Of a DNA stretch of 64,000 nt, positions 44,691 through 53,912 are shown piece after piece. The notes beneath the pieces were generated by a model, which worked only from the letters and a program-made list of their open reading frames with translations, was not told where the DNA came from and made no database searches. The DNA is from Bretschneidera sinensis (Eukaryota > Streptophyta > Magnoliopsida > Brassicales > Akaniaceae), in NCBI GenBank assembly GCA_023935145.1, contig CM043700.1, positions 100,606,400 through 100,670,399 on the forward strand. The letters run 5' to 3'. Every line of letters starts with the position of its first letter. Within the stretch, counting starts at the first letter, position 1. Made by a program: the position numbers and the translations under genes.

Positions 44691-47612
44691 ATGCTTAAAC
44701 CAAGAGATTCGCGAGGCAGATTCATTAGAGGACCCGAATTAGAGTCACCCTCTCCTTCCACGTCCGTCAGTGAAACCTCGCCTAGATCATACCATAGTGC
44801 ACCCCCATCTGAGAATTTAGAGGATTTTGATAACATGGCCGACAATCACAATGAAAATATTGCTAGGACACTTAAAGACTATTTGCACCCTAGCCGAACG
44901 ACCACACCCTCTTGTATCATGTTCCCCCCTAATGCCCCACAAGCTGAGTTTAAGCCGGGCATGATACAATTGCTACCAACTTTCCATGGGTTTGAGAATG
45001 AAAGCCCCTACATCCACATTAGGGAATTCGAGGAAGTAGTAGCAACCTTCCAAAATAGGGCTGATATGGTGGACACTGTCAGACTCCGGTTTTTCCCTTT
45101 TTCACTTAAGGAAAAAGCCAAGACTTGGTTGTACTCGTTAAGGCCTAGGTCTATTGGTAGTTGGGATGAGATGACCCGAGTTTTCTTCCAAAAACACTTC
45201 CCAACCCATAAGACCAACAACCTTAAGAGACAAATCTCAAACTTTGCACAAAAGGAGAGTGAAACCTTATATCAAGTTTGGGAACGTTTCAAGGACCTTT
45301 TAAATTCTTGTCCACACCATGGGTATGAAAGTTGGCGGGTAGTCAGCTATTTCTATGATGGACTCCTAAGTAGGGAGAGGCAATTCATAGAAATGATGTG
45401 TAATGGGGATTTTCTTCAAAAAGATCCCGATCAAGCCATAGATTTCCTAGATGACCTATCAGAAAAAGCCCACACTTGGACAGGACCGAGTGCCATGGAA
45501 AGTACTAGGAGAAATCAACCCGTTGGAATCTACCAACTTAAGGAAGAGGATAGTGTTAAAGCCCGTTTAGAGGCTCTAACTAAGGAAATTGAAGCCTTAA
45601 AAACCAAGGATGTTAGAGCCCCCGAACCGGTTGCTAGGGTAGAGTCCCATGAACCCTGTTTTATGTGTAATGGGGTAGATCATGTACCAAAGGATTGTCC
45701 ATCTTATTTGGAGATAAAGGGAGAGTGTAACTCCTTGGGTATCCCCTTTAGGAAACCTTACTCACCCTACTCTAACACTTACAATCCCGGTTGGAAGAAT
45801 CACCCTAATTTTAGTTGGAAATCTGATATGCAACCTCCTACCCAATCTAGCCCCCATTGGAGATCTGATATACAACCTCATCCCCACTCTAGTACCCATT
45901 GGAGACCGGAAGCGACTTCATCTAGTGCACCACAACAATCTTTACCTTTGGAAGATGCTTTTAAGTCATTTTTGCAGGTACATGCCAAGAGTGCAGAAGA
46001 ACAAGTCAAGATAAATCAACGGTTGCTAGAGGAGCAAAAGGGGATCAAAGAGGAGCAAAAGGAGATAAAAAGTCAACTCACCAAGTTGACTAGTTTCTTG
46101 ACAATTCAAGAGCAAGGTCGGTTCCCTTCGCAACCACAACAAAATCCACGGGGACAACATATGGCACAAACCTCCGATCCTGAAAATCATAATGTTAAAG
46201 AAGTTAATGCCATGATCACCCGCAGTGGTAAGAAACTAGATGGACCTACTCTATCATCAAATCTGAGTCCCAACACCGTGAGCAACAAGGATGAAGCTCC
46301 CAAGGAACAAGATGCTCATATCGACCCTTCACCAGTGCCTTTCCCTCAGGCACTCCTTAAGCCTAAAGAGAGGAATTCAGCATTAAAAGGTGAGATCCTT
46401 GAACAACTTCAGCATGTTAAAATTAACCTCCCTCTTTTTCATGTCATAAAACAGGTTCCCAACTATGCTAAAGTCATCAAGGATCTGTGCACACTGAAAA
46501 GGAGGCACCATGTGAAGAAGACCGCATTCTTAACGGAGCAAGCAAGTGCGGTAATTGATAGCACGACACCGCCCAAATATAAAGATCCGGGCTGTCCAAC
46601 GGTGGCTTGCCAAATTGGAAACAAATCTTGTGGGCAAGCATTGTTAGATTTAGGGGCTAGTGTGAACCTCATGCCATACTCCATCTACTTGCAGCTCGGT
46701 CTAGGTGAGATCAAACCAACCTCTGTGGTACTCCAATTAGCGGATCGATCGGTAAGAAAACCAAGAGGTATAGTAGAAGATGTTTTATTGCAAATTGACA
46801 AATTCTATTATCCTGTTGACTTCTTGGTTTTAGATACCATCTCTATTGTGAATACGGAGTCAAAAATTCCTTTGATACTTGGAAGACCATTCCTTGCCAC
46901 CGCCAATGCCCTCATTAATTGTAGGAATGGCCTAATGACATTATCATTTGGAAATATGACTCTGGAGGTAAATGTTTTTCGAATGTCGAGGCAACCACAT
47001 GAGGAGGATGAGTGTTTTGACACTTACATGATTGACGAGCTTATTTTGGAGGATGAATACATTAAGGACAATTCTAACTCTTTGGAATTCCTTCTTAATA
47101 ATTTTGATTTTAATGATTCTTCTATATATCCTCATGCCGTTAATGTTGTTGATATTTCTGATAAGCCGCAGGGATTTATGAAGAAATCATGGCAGCCATG
47201 CTTTGAGGAGTTGCCTAGAGAAAGGGAGGCACCCAAACCCTCTTCCGAGGAGACACCAACGCCCAATTTAGCTCCGCTTCCCAAAGGACTTAAGCATGTT
47301 TTCTTAGGCCCAGGTGATACTTTTCCGGTCATTATTTCCTCTGAACTTAGTGATATACAATGTGATCAACTGCTGAAGTTGTTGAGAGAACATAAATCTG
47401 TATTAGGTTGGACCATGGCTGACATTAAGGGTGTAAGCCCCTTAATTTGTTCCCATAGGATTTACTTAGAAGAAGGATCTAACCCCCGTAGAGATCCACA
47501 AAGAAGATTAAACCCAACTATGAAAGAGGTAGTTAAGAAAGAAGTCTTAAAGCTGTTGGATGCAGGAATTATATATCCGATATCGGATAGTAAGTGGGTT
47601 AGTCCAACCTAA
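44691..47612 (+). CDS. GYP-A gag-protease and N-terminal RT (ends at in-frame TAA)
   Basis: This gives 973 residues. Gag core: about residues 95-260 (HIREFEEVVATFQNRADMVD, FFPFSLKEKAKTWLYSLRPR, WDEMTRVFFQKHFPTHK, YFYDGLLSRERQFIEMM). Zinc knuckle near residue 323: CFMCNGVDHVPKDCPSY (CX2CX4HX4C, complete). A Gln/Lys/Glu-rich coiled-coil part lies near 430-475. Protease active site near residue 650: LLDLGASVNLMPYSIYLQLG, with ILGRPFLATANALINC further on. The last 40 residues are the start of RT. The frame continues through the TAA at 47610 into the rest of RT. The ATG lies after the PBS and leader in good order. Proteins would assemble the particle and cut the polyprotein. Confidence 0.93.
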   Translation: MLKPRDSRGRFIRGPELESPSPSTSVSETSPRSYHSAPPSENLEDFDNMADNHNENIARTLKDYLHPSRTTTPSCIMFPPNAPQAEFKPGMIQLLPTFHGFENESPYIHIREFEEVVATFQNRADMVDTVRLRFFPFSLKEKAKTWLYSLRPRSIGSWDEMTRVFFQKHFPTHKTNNLKRQISNFAQKESETLYQVWERFKDLLNSCPHHGYESWRVVSYFYDGLLSRERQFIEMMCNGDFLQKDPDQAIDFLDDLSEKAHTWTGPSAMESTRRNQPVGIYQLKEEDSVKARLEALTKEIEALKTKDVRAPEPVARVESHEPCFMCNGVDHVPKDCPSYLEIKGECNSLGIPFRKPYSPYSNTYNPGWKNHPNFSWKSDMQPPTQSSPHWRSDIQPHPHSSTHWRPEATSSSAPQQSLPLEDAFKSFLQVHAKSAEEQVKINQRLLEEQKGIKEEQKEIKSQLTKLTSFLTIQEQGRFPSQPQQNPRGQHMAQTSDPENHNVKEVNAMITRSGKKLDGPTLSSNLSPNTVSNKDEAPKEQDAHIDPSPVPFPQALLKPKERNSALKGEILEQLQHVKINLPLFHVIKQVPNYAKVIKDLCTLKRRHHVKKTAFLTEQASAVIDSTTPPKYKDPGCPTVACQIGNKSCGQALLDLGASVNLMPYSIYLQLGLGEIKPTSVVLQLADRSVRKPRGIVEDVLLQIDKFYYPVDFLVLDTISIVNTESKIPLILGRPFLATANALINCRNGLMTLSFGNMTLEVNVFRMSRQPHEEDECFDTYMIDELILEDEYIKDNSNSLEFLLNNFDFNDSSIYPHAVNVVDISDKPQGFMKKSWQPCFEELPREREAPKPSSEETPTPNLAPLPKGLKHVFLGPGDTFPVIISSELSDIQCDQLLKLLREHKSVLGWTMADIKGVSPLICSHRIYLEEGSNPRRDPQRRLNPTMKEVVKKEVLKLLDAGIIYPISDSKWVSPT

Positions 47613-50165
47613 GTAGTTCCTAAGAAAGCTGGGGTTACTGTGGTAGAAAATGAGAAGGGAGTACTAGTACCAACTAAGGTAGTGACCGGGTGGCGAATGT
47701 GCATAGACTATAGGAAACTTAATTCAGCCACTCGGAAAGATCATTTTCCTCTTCCATTCATAGATCAAATTTTGGAACGGGTGGCTGGCCATCCTTTCTA
47801 TTGTTTTTTGGATGGATATTCAGGATACTACCAAATAGGGATTGCCCTAGAGGATCAAGAGAATACCACTTTTACTTGTCCTTTTGGTACTTTTGCTTTT
47901 CGAAGGATGCCCTTTGGGTTATGTAATGCACCAGCTACTTTTCAAAGATGCATGATGAGTATTTTCAGTGACATGGTTGAAAAATGTGTAGAAGTGTATA
48001 TGGATGATTTAACTGTGTTTGGAACTTCTTTTGATTCATGTTTATCTAATTTGAAAAATGTTTTGTGCAGGTGTGAAGAAAAAGGACTCGTGCTTAATTG
48101 GGAGAAGTGCCATTTTATGGTATCTTCTGGAATAGTCTTGGGCCATATAGTTTCTGAAAAAGGGATAGAAGTAGATAAAGCAAAAATTGAATTGATCTCT
48201 AAACTCCCCACTCCTAAGAATATTAAAGATGTGAGGTCTCTCTTAGGTCATGCTGGGTTCTATAGAAGGTTTATTCAAAATTTTAGTGCCATCTCTAGAC
48301 CTCTATGTAGCCTTTTGACGAAGGATACCGAGTTTAAATGGAGCCTTGAATGTGAACAAGCCTTTAGGACATTGATTTCTAAGCTTACAACCGCCCCTAT
48401 TATGCGATCACCAGATTTTACTTTGCCTTTTGAAATTATGTGTGATGCTAGTGACTATGCTGTAGGGGCTGTTTTAGGACAACGAAATGAGGGAAAACCA
48501 TTTGCTGTCTATTATGCTAGTAGAACATTGAATCATTCTCAAATGATGTATACCACAACCGAGAAAGAATTACTAGCTGTAGTATTCGCATTGGATAAAT
48601 TTCGATCTTATTTGATTGGTTCACCTATCACGATATTCACAGATCACTCCGCCCTTAAATTTCTTTTTTCAAAAACGGATGCTAAGGCCCGTTTGATACG
48701 TTGGATTCTGCTTTTGCAGGAATTTGACTTAACCATCAAAGACAAGAAGGGGGTGGAGAATGTTGTGGCGGACCATTTATCTCGCTTGGAATTCAAAAGT
48801 GAAACTGACCTCGTGCCCATTGGGGAGGCCTTTCCGGATGGAAACCTATTTGCTGTTCTTGGTCACACACCATGGTATGCCGACATTGCCAACTACTTAG
48901 TTTCCCGCCAAGTTCCATCTACATGGAGTGCACAAGACAAGCGTAAGTTTTTGGCTGAGGTGAAAAACTTCTACCGGAATGATCCTTATTTGTTTAAATA
49001 TTGCCCTGATCAAATAATAAGGAGATGTATTCCAGATATGGAAGTTAACAGTGTGTTAACCTTTTGTCATACATATGCTTGCGGTGGCCATTTTTCTATC
49101 AAAAAGACAGCCGCAAAAATTTTGCAATGTGGTTTTTATTGGCCCATTTTATTCAAAGATGCTAATGAGTTTTGTAGATCATGTGACAGATGCCAAAGGT
49201 TAGGTTCGTTGTCCCGCCGTCATATGATGCCTCTCAACCCAATCCTAATGATAGAAATCTTTGATTATTGGGGGATCGATTTTATGGGACCATTCCCACC
49301 TTCCTTTGGGTATCTTTATATTTTGCTTGCTGTTGATTATGTTTCTAAATGGGTTGAAGCAATACCTAGCCGCACTAATGATAATACAGTTGTTGTTAAA
49401 TTTCTAAAAGATCATATCTTATCTAGGTACGGTACTCCACGTGTTATCATTAGTGATCAAGGGTCACATTTTTGTAACCGTTCTTTTGAGGCTTTAATGC
49501 GCAGGTATGGAGTCACCCATAAGGTTTCTACAGCATATCATCCACAAACTAATGGTCAAGCTGAATTAGCAAATAGGGAGATTAAGCGGATACTTGAGAA
49601 AACGGTGAATCCGAACCGAAAAGATTGGTCCTTGCGCCTGTCGGATGCACTTTGGGCGTATCGGACAGCATACAAGACGGTTCTTGAAGCATCTCCCTAT
49701 CGTTTAGTATTTGGCAAAGCATGTCATTTGCCAGTAGAACTTGAGCACAGAGCATACTGGGCTATCCGAAATTTTAACTATGACCTTAAGTTGTCCGGTG
49801 AAGAAAGGAAATTGCAACTTTGCGAACTTGTGGAGTTGAGGGATGATGCATATGACAATGCTAAGGATTTGAAATCAAGGATGAAGATGGTACATGATCA
49901 GAAAATACTCCGAAAACATTTTGAACAAGGTAATAAAGTCTTTCTGTATGACTCGCGATTACATCTCCATCTGGGAAAATTGAGATCGCGATGGAAGGGA
50001 CCTTATGTGGTAAAGAGTGTTTTTCCCAATGGAGTGGTTGAGATTGAAGATCCTTCCGATGGTCGAGCATTTCGAGTCAATGGCCAAAGGTTGAAGCTGT
50101 ACTTGGAACATGCTAAAGACAGCACCGAAGAAATTTCTTTGGTGGCCTCGATTTATGTTTGGTAA
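47613..50165 (+). CDS. GYP-A reverse transcriptase, RNase H and integrase (continuation of gag-pol)
   Basis: The frame is the same as the gag frame, uninterrupted to 50165 after the [63 protein letters not shown], active-site YMDD (47997-48008). RNase [53 protein letters not shown]. Integrase: zinc-finger His in HTYACGGHF and Cys in CRSCDRCQ, then [28 protein letters not shown] and [11 protein letters not shown] (D, D and E at about 49278, 49455 and 49563). End: [17 protein letters not shown] and [10 protein letters not shown], with no chromodomain. All catalytic residues are present. It has no ATG of its own near the start, so expression needs readthrough of the stop or an unbroken sister copy. 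Confidence 0.93.
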   Translation, partial: VVPKKAGVTVVENEKGVLVPTKVVTGWRMCIDYRKLNSATRKDHFPLPFIDQILERVAGHPFYCFLDGYSGYYQIGIALEDQENTTFTCPFGTFAFRRMPFGLCNAPATFQRCMMSIFSDMVEKCVEVYMDDLTVFGTSFDSCLSNLKNVLCRCEEKGLVLNWEKCHFMVSSGIVLGHIVSEKGIEVDKAKIELISKLPTPKNIKDVRSLLGHAGFYRRFIQNFSAISRPLCSLLTKDTEFKWSLECEQAFRTLISKLTTAPIMRSPDFTLPFEIMCDASDYAVGAVLGQRNEGKPFAVYYASRTLNHSQMMYTTTEKELLAVVFALDKFRSYLIGSPITIFTDHSALKFLFSKTDAKARLIRWILLLQEFDLTIKDKKGVENVVADHLSRLEFKSETDLVPIGEAFPDGNLFAVLGHTPWYADIANYLVSRQVPSTWSAQDKRKFLAEVKNFYRNDPYLFKYCPDQIIRRCIPDMEVNSVLTFCHTYACGGHFSIKKTAAKILQCGFYWPILFKDANEFCRSCDRCQRLGSLSRRHMMPLNPILMIEIFDYWGIDFMGPFPPSFGYLYILLAVDYVSKWVEAIPSRTNDNTVVVKFLKDHILSRYGTPRVIISDQGSHFCNRSFEALMRRYGVTHKVSTAYHPQTNGQAELANREIKRILEKTVNPNRKDWSLRLSDALWAYRTAYKTVLEASPYRLVFGKACHLPVELEHRAYWAIRNFNYDLKLSGEERKLQLCELVELRDDAYDNAKDLKSRMKMVHDQKILRKHFEQGNKVFLYDSRLHLHLGKLRSRWKGPYVVKSVFPNGVVEIEDPSDGRAFRVNGQRLKLYLEHAKDSTEEISLVASIYVW

Positions 50166-51012
50166 TCGGGTACTTTCGTTCCACTGTATACTAGTTTTTA
50201 TTTTGTTTTGTTGAATTTTTTGACTAATTTAGAATTTTTGTTTTATTATTATTATTATTATTTTTTTTTTTTAAGTCTTTGTTTATTTAGATTTTTTTTT
50301 TGTGTTGTTAAGCCTATTTTATTTTATTATTATTATTATTATTTATTTATTTTCTTTGTGTGTTGTTTTGGTACAAGCAAGGAATTTTCTGTTTTAGGAC
50401 ACTGGAGCAGGCCCAGGCGCACAGGCCCAGGCCCAGGCGCACAGCACGCCCAGGCGCACACCAGGCCCGCGCCTCGCCTTTCTCAAGCCCAGCGCCCAGG
50501 CGCACACCAGGCCCGCGCCTCACCTCTCTCCAGCCAGCGCCCCAGCGCCCCAGCACACCAGGCCCGCGCCTCGCCTCTCTCAAGCCCAGCGCCTCACCGC
50601 TTGGCCGAGCCCATCAGCACTAAAACCCTAAAATCTGCCCTATTTAAACACTTTTTTCCAGCCTCTTTTTCATTTCTCCTCTCACACCAACGGCTGCACA
50701 CTCCTCTCTCTCTCTCTCATTGTCCCTCCATATCAACCTATACCAACTTTTGCCCTCTTCCTTTCTTGATCTAAACTTCAATTCTTGAAGAATTGCACAC
50801 TAATGTCTCCCATTTTTTGCAGGAAATTTCTTCAAGAGATTTGGTTCTAAGAAGAACTTGTTTTTTTTTCACAAAGATATCAAATTGGTGGGTAGCTTTT
50901 CCTCTCTCCAATTGTGGGCAAGTAAGACCAATTTCTCTTCTTCATTGTTCAATTGTGCTTTTTGGTGGTTAAATTTTGCTCTTAAGTTCATTGTTTCATT
51001 TATTTAATTTCC
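50166..51012 (+). promoter_or_regulatory. GYP-A spacer: GC array, TATA-like box and leader of ORF3
   Basis: It starts with TTA/ATT microsatellites and T runs (50237-50350). A GC-rich array (50400-50600) is built of GCCCAGGCGCACA and CCAGGCCCGCGCCTC words, akin to the array in the LTR. TATTTAAA follows at 50641-50648, then CT-rich DNA (50705-50720), a splice-acceptor-like TTTTTTGCAG (50813-50822), and an ATG in good context (TTTCCATGGCA) at 51013. This order repeats the LTR promoter layout. It could be an internal promoter for ORF3, or an acceptor region for a spliced ORF3 message. Frames of 188 and 87 codons in it are repeat-driven. Confidence 0.5.
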
Positions 51013-52173
51013 ATGGCACCAAGGATGAAAAGAGCTAAAGGAAAAGAACCACAAGAGTTTGATGAGACTAAGTTTGTTAGTTTTAAAGCGAGTGAGAGCT
51101 ATGTTAAAATAATGCAAAATAGAAAACTCATTCCCGAGAGAGGATTTAACATTACCGAGAGTGCGAACCCGACTCTTTTTAGAATGATTCTCTATAGGAA
51201 TTGGAGTGCATTCACAAAATCACCCTTTCATTCCCTACCAAATTTGGTCCGAGAATTTTACGCTAATGCCGACGAACATAGCAATGGTAAAGTGTGGGTG
51301 AGAGGAAAAATAGTCTCTTTTAGCAGCTCATCAATAAATAACTTCTATGGGTTACCTGACATCCCACACAGTGAGTATAGAGCATATGTGTCTACATTTA
51401 ATTATGAAGAGATTCGCCATACTCTCTGTATTCCGGGCACTACATGGAAAATGTCGGGTGATTCCCCGACCACCTTGCCCGCTGCTTCTCTAAATGTCAA
51501 TGCTCGGGCTTGGCAATATTTTGTGTGTCACAGGTTGATGTCTGCCTTGCACTATAGTGATCTCACTGTTGAGCGAGCTATTCTGATTTATGCAATTTTG
51601 ATGGGAATGACTGTCGATGTGGGCCAAGTCATCTGTAAATCCATCTTACACACTGTTAGACTAAAGCTCGGATTATACTTTCCTTCTTTAATTACCCAAT
51701 TGTGTATCCGAGCTGGAGTCCCACACAGTACTGATGAGGAAACCCAACCACCAAAGAAACCCATTGATGATGGCATGCTCGCTCAGATTAAAGCCTCCAG
51801 GCCGCCAACTTCGAGCGAGGGAGCCATAGCTGCTAGCACCCCTCCCCCCTCTAGGAATATCACAGTTGCTGAGCGCCTTGAGCGCTTAGAGAGTAGTTTT
51901 GACGAGCATCATAAATTGTTGTTTGATAGGCTAGATCGTCAAGACCAAATGTTAGCTAGGCAAGACCGGTTCCTGGCTCGGCAAGCTAATTACCAAGCAG
52001 AGGTCAACTCTGCTTTTGGTCAGATGTACCAACACCTTGCCTCCGCTACTGGTTGTAATATGGGTCTTTTTCCTACTATGCCACCCTATCCGGGTTCATT
52101 TTTTGACCCACCTCCCGAGGAAGGTGAAGGGACTGAAGAGATTGAAGTAGAGGATGATAATTTCGAGGATTAG
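51013..52173 (+). CDS. GYP-A ORF3, plant transposon protein type, intact
   Basis: This gives 386 residues. The N-terminus is basic (RMKRAKGKEP), like a nuclear signal. The central part (about residues 35-235) has SYVKIMQNRKLIPERGFNIT, KIVSFSSSSINNFYGLPDI, LCIPGTTWKMSGDSPTTLP, ILMGMTVDVGQVICKSIL and LYFPSLITQLCIRAGV. I recognise this as the domain annotated in databases as a putative plant transposon protein (PF20167, from memory). A coiled-coil region follows (about 282-335: AERLERLESSFDEHHKLLFD), and an acidic tail of about 20 residues. There is no signal peptide or clear membrane helix. It follows pol where Athila carries its env-like ORF. Function is unknown; it is intact while pol has a stop. 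GYP-B and GYP-0 carry broken relatives. Confidence 0.85.
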   Translation: MAPRMKRAKGKEPQEFDETKFVSFKASESYVKIMQNRKLIPERGFNITESANPTLFRMILYRNWSAFTKSPFHSLPNLVREFYANADEHSNGKVWVRGKIVSFSSSSINNFYGLPDIPHSEYRAYVSTFNYEEIRHTLCIPGTTWKMSGDSPTTLPAASLNVNARAWQYFVCHRLMSALHYSDLTVERAILIYAILMGMTVDVGQVICKSILHTVRLKLGLYFPSLITQLCIRAGVPHSTDEETQPPKKPIDDGMLAQIKASRPPTSSEGAIAASTPPPSRNITVAERLERLESSFDEHHKLLFDRLDRQDQMLARQDRFLARQANYQAEVNSAFGQMYQHLASATGCNMGLFPTMPPYPGSFFDPPPEEGEGTEEIEVEDDNFED

Positions 52174-52482
52174 TAGGGATATCTCTTGTTTGACCACTTT
52201 TATTTTATTTATTGTACTAACATTTTTTTTTTGTGTTTTTATTTTATTTATTTTTCGTATTTTATCTTAGTTGTTAGTTATTTCCATTTCGTGTGCTAAC
52301 CTAACATACGGTGGGAATCTTGATGTTACACCGCAGTTGCTTTCTTTTTGCTTGTTCTGTTCTATATTGTAGATCAAAAATTTCAGCGAGAAGAATGGTA
52401 TGCAGTTCAAATGGTGGTGTGCAATTTTCAGCTTCTGTGCACTTTTGGCTAACAAAGGGAGTTTCTTTTCCTTTTTCTTTCA
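52174..52482 (+). other. Region after GYP-A ORF3
   Basis: T-rich DNA with no supported gene. A text shared with GYP-B and GYP-C begins near 52390 and runs into the hairpin and first polypurine tract. Confidence 0.4.
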
Positions 52483-52523
52483 CATTGAGGTCAATGCAAT
52501 GTTTAGGTTGGGGGTGGAGGAAA
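52483..52523 (+). promoter_or_regulatory. First polypurine tract of GYP-A with palindromic hairpin
   Basis: The palindrome CATTGAGGTCAATG (52483-52496) lies eight bases before AGGTTGGGGGTGGAGGAAA (52505-52523). The same pair is at 17713-17754 in GYP-B and 28669-28706 in GYP-C, and a similar pair is at 63020-63059 in GYP-5. Its role is not established; a second site for plus-strand priming is possible. Confidence 0.6.
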
Positions 52524-53876
52524 CACATTTCTTTCCTTTTTCCATTGAACTGCTTGGTGTCACTTTCTTACGTTTTGTTTGTTAGGATAATAAAAAAATA
52601 AAAAATAAAAAATAAAAAAAGGGTTTGTTTTTAGCATGCTTTGTGTTAGCCTTGGAGTTATTCACATGTCAATGATATGACCTTAATTGAGATAGCATAT
52701 AGCACTTAGAAGAAATTAAATCTTGCTTCGGTTTGAAATTAATTTAAGTATCAATCTTGATTTGGTTAGAGACTCTAGCTTGTGGTAAGATTGTATGATT
52801 AATCGTAAGCATTTAGAAAAGTTTTATGTGTGATTATTTTGTGAATATTTTTGCGGTCTCGGCAAGCTCTAGAACTTACTTGATAACCTCTTGAGGCGAA
52901 TTCTTAGAATGCACATTACTTAGGATATGATATAGGCCATTTTTGAACCGTTTGAGCCTTTCAAACCTACCCTTGCGATATATATCACTAGTCACCTATT
53001 TGAGCATTTTTCTTGAAAACGAAGTTGAGCCTGGTTTCTTTCAAAAACCCATTCACTTACCCTTATAAGCCTAAAGAGAATATTTTATCCTTACCTCTCT
53101 CTTAAAAAGAATTTAACTATACACATGTTGTGAGAAGCACTTAAAATGAGTAAGGGTGGAAATATGAAAAAAATATCACTACCACAACCCAAGTACATTA
53201 AAGGAGATAAGTTGGGGGTTGTGGAAAAGAAAGAAATGAAAAAGGAGGTGAATGGTCTTTTATGCCAAAATACAAAAGAAAAGAAAATCAAATGGTGATT
53301 TGTTGAGAAAACAATCCTCGACAAAAAAAAAAAAAAAAAAAAAAATGGTTGGAAGAGTTGGGTACTGAAGTAAGGTTATCCAGTGCTTAAAGAGCTATGT
53401 TCAAAACTGAGAGATAAAGTTCTTTTACTTGTGAATTCTTCCCATTCTTTCTTAGCCTTTACCTTAACCGAACATTACAAGCTCATTAAAGACCTATTGA
53501 TCCAATGTAATGTGATTTTTCTACAATAGTGGAGAGTGGTTTGAAATGTAAGCTTATGGAGTTTGTTTTTGTGATTGATGTCACGCAATTTATTTTTTTT
53601 AGAGGCCAAGACTTGTATTAATGAATATTGTGCATAAAATCATCCGGATGTTCAGATTATTGGATTGTGGTAAGACGGATGTTAAGAGTCAATAACGATT
53701 TTAAGATTGATGTTTGAATTATTTTTGGATTTGAGTGAAATTTAATGACTCTCTATGCTATATGTTACGCATGATTTTTGAGACAAAGATTTTTTAATCA
53801 CTCTTGGTTAACACTAGCATTGTTGTATTGCGCATTAATTTCTAAATAAAGAACCCATTTCATGTCTTTCGCTTGA
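52524..53876 (+). other. GYP-A 3' non-coding region with a second polypurine tract
   Basis: AGTTGGGGGTTG occurs at 53210-53221, identical to the terminal tract, followed by TGGAAAAGAAAGAAATG. A run of 23 A lies at 53323-53345. I see no coding frame. The sequence is collinear with the same region of GYP-B and GYP-C (for example the gtgcttctcaacaaatgtgt text on their plus strand). Confidence 0.6.
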
Positions 53877-53912
53877 ATTGCTAGGGACTAGCAATAAGCT
53901 AGTTGGGGGTTG
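53877..53912 (+). promoter_or_regulatory. Terminal polypurine tract of GYP-A with stem-loop
   Basis: The perfect stem-loop ATTGCTAGGGACTAGCAAT (53877-53895, 8-bp stem and 3-base loop) is followed by AGTTGGGGGTTG (53901-53912), which abuts the 3' LTR. The tract is the primer for plus-strand DNA synthesis by established knowledge. The stem-loop is conserved in GYP-C (27277-27295, perfect) and GYP-B (16411-16429, one change). Confidence 0.8.

Noticed and set aside
50208..50774. Open frames of 87 and 188 codons before GYP-A ORF3
   Set aside because: The translation is of T-rich microsatellites followed by the GC array and CT repeats. No protein signature; the leader role explains the sequence better.
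52311..52601. A small hydrophobic frame after ORF3 that seems shared by GYP-A, GYP-B (17609-17878) and GYP-C (28642-28962)
   Set aside because: The nucleotide text is conserved, but the conserved amino acid words fall in different frames in the three copies. The conserved core is the hairpin and polypurine tract, so DNA or RNA-level conservation is more likely than a protein.
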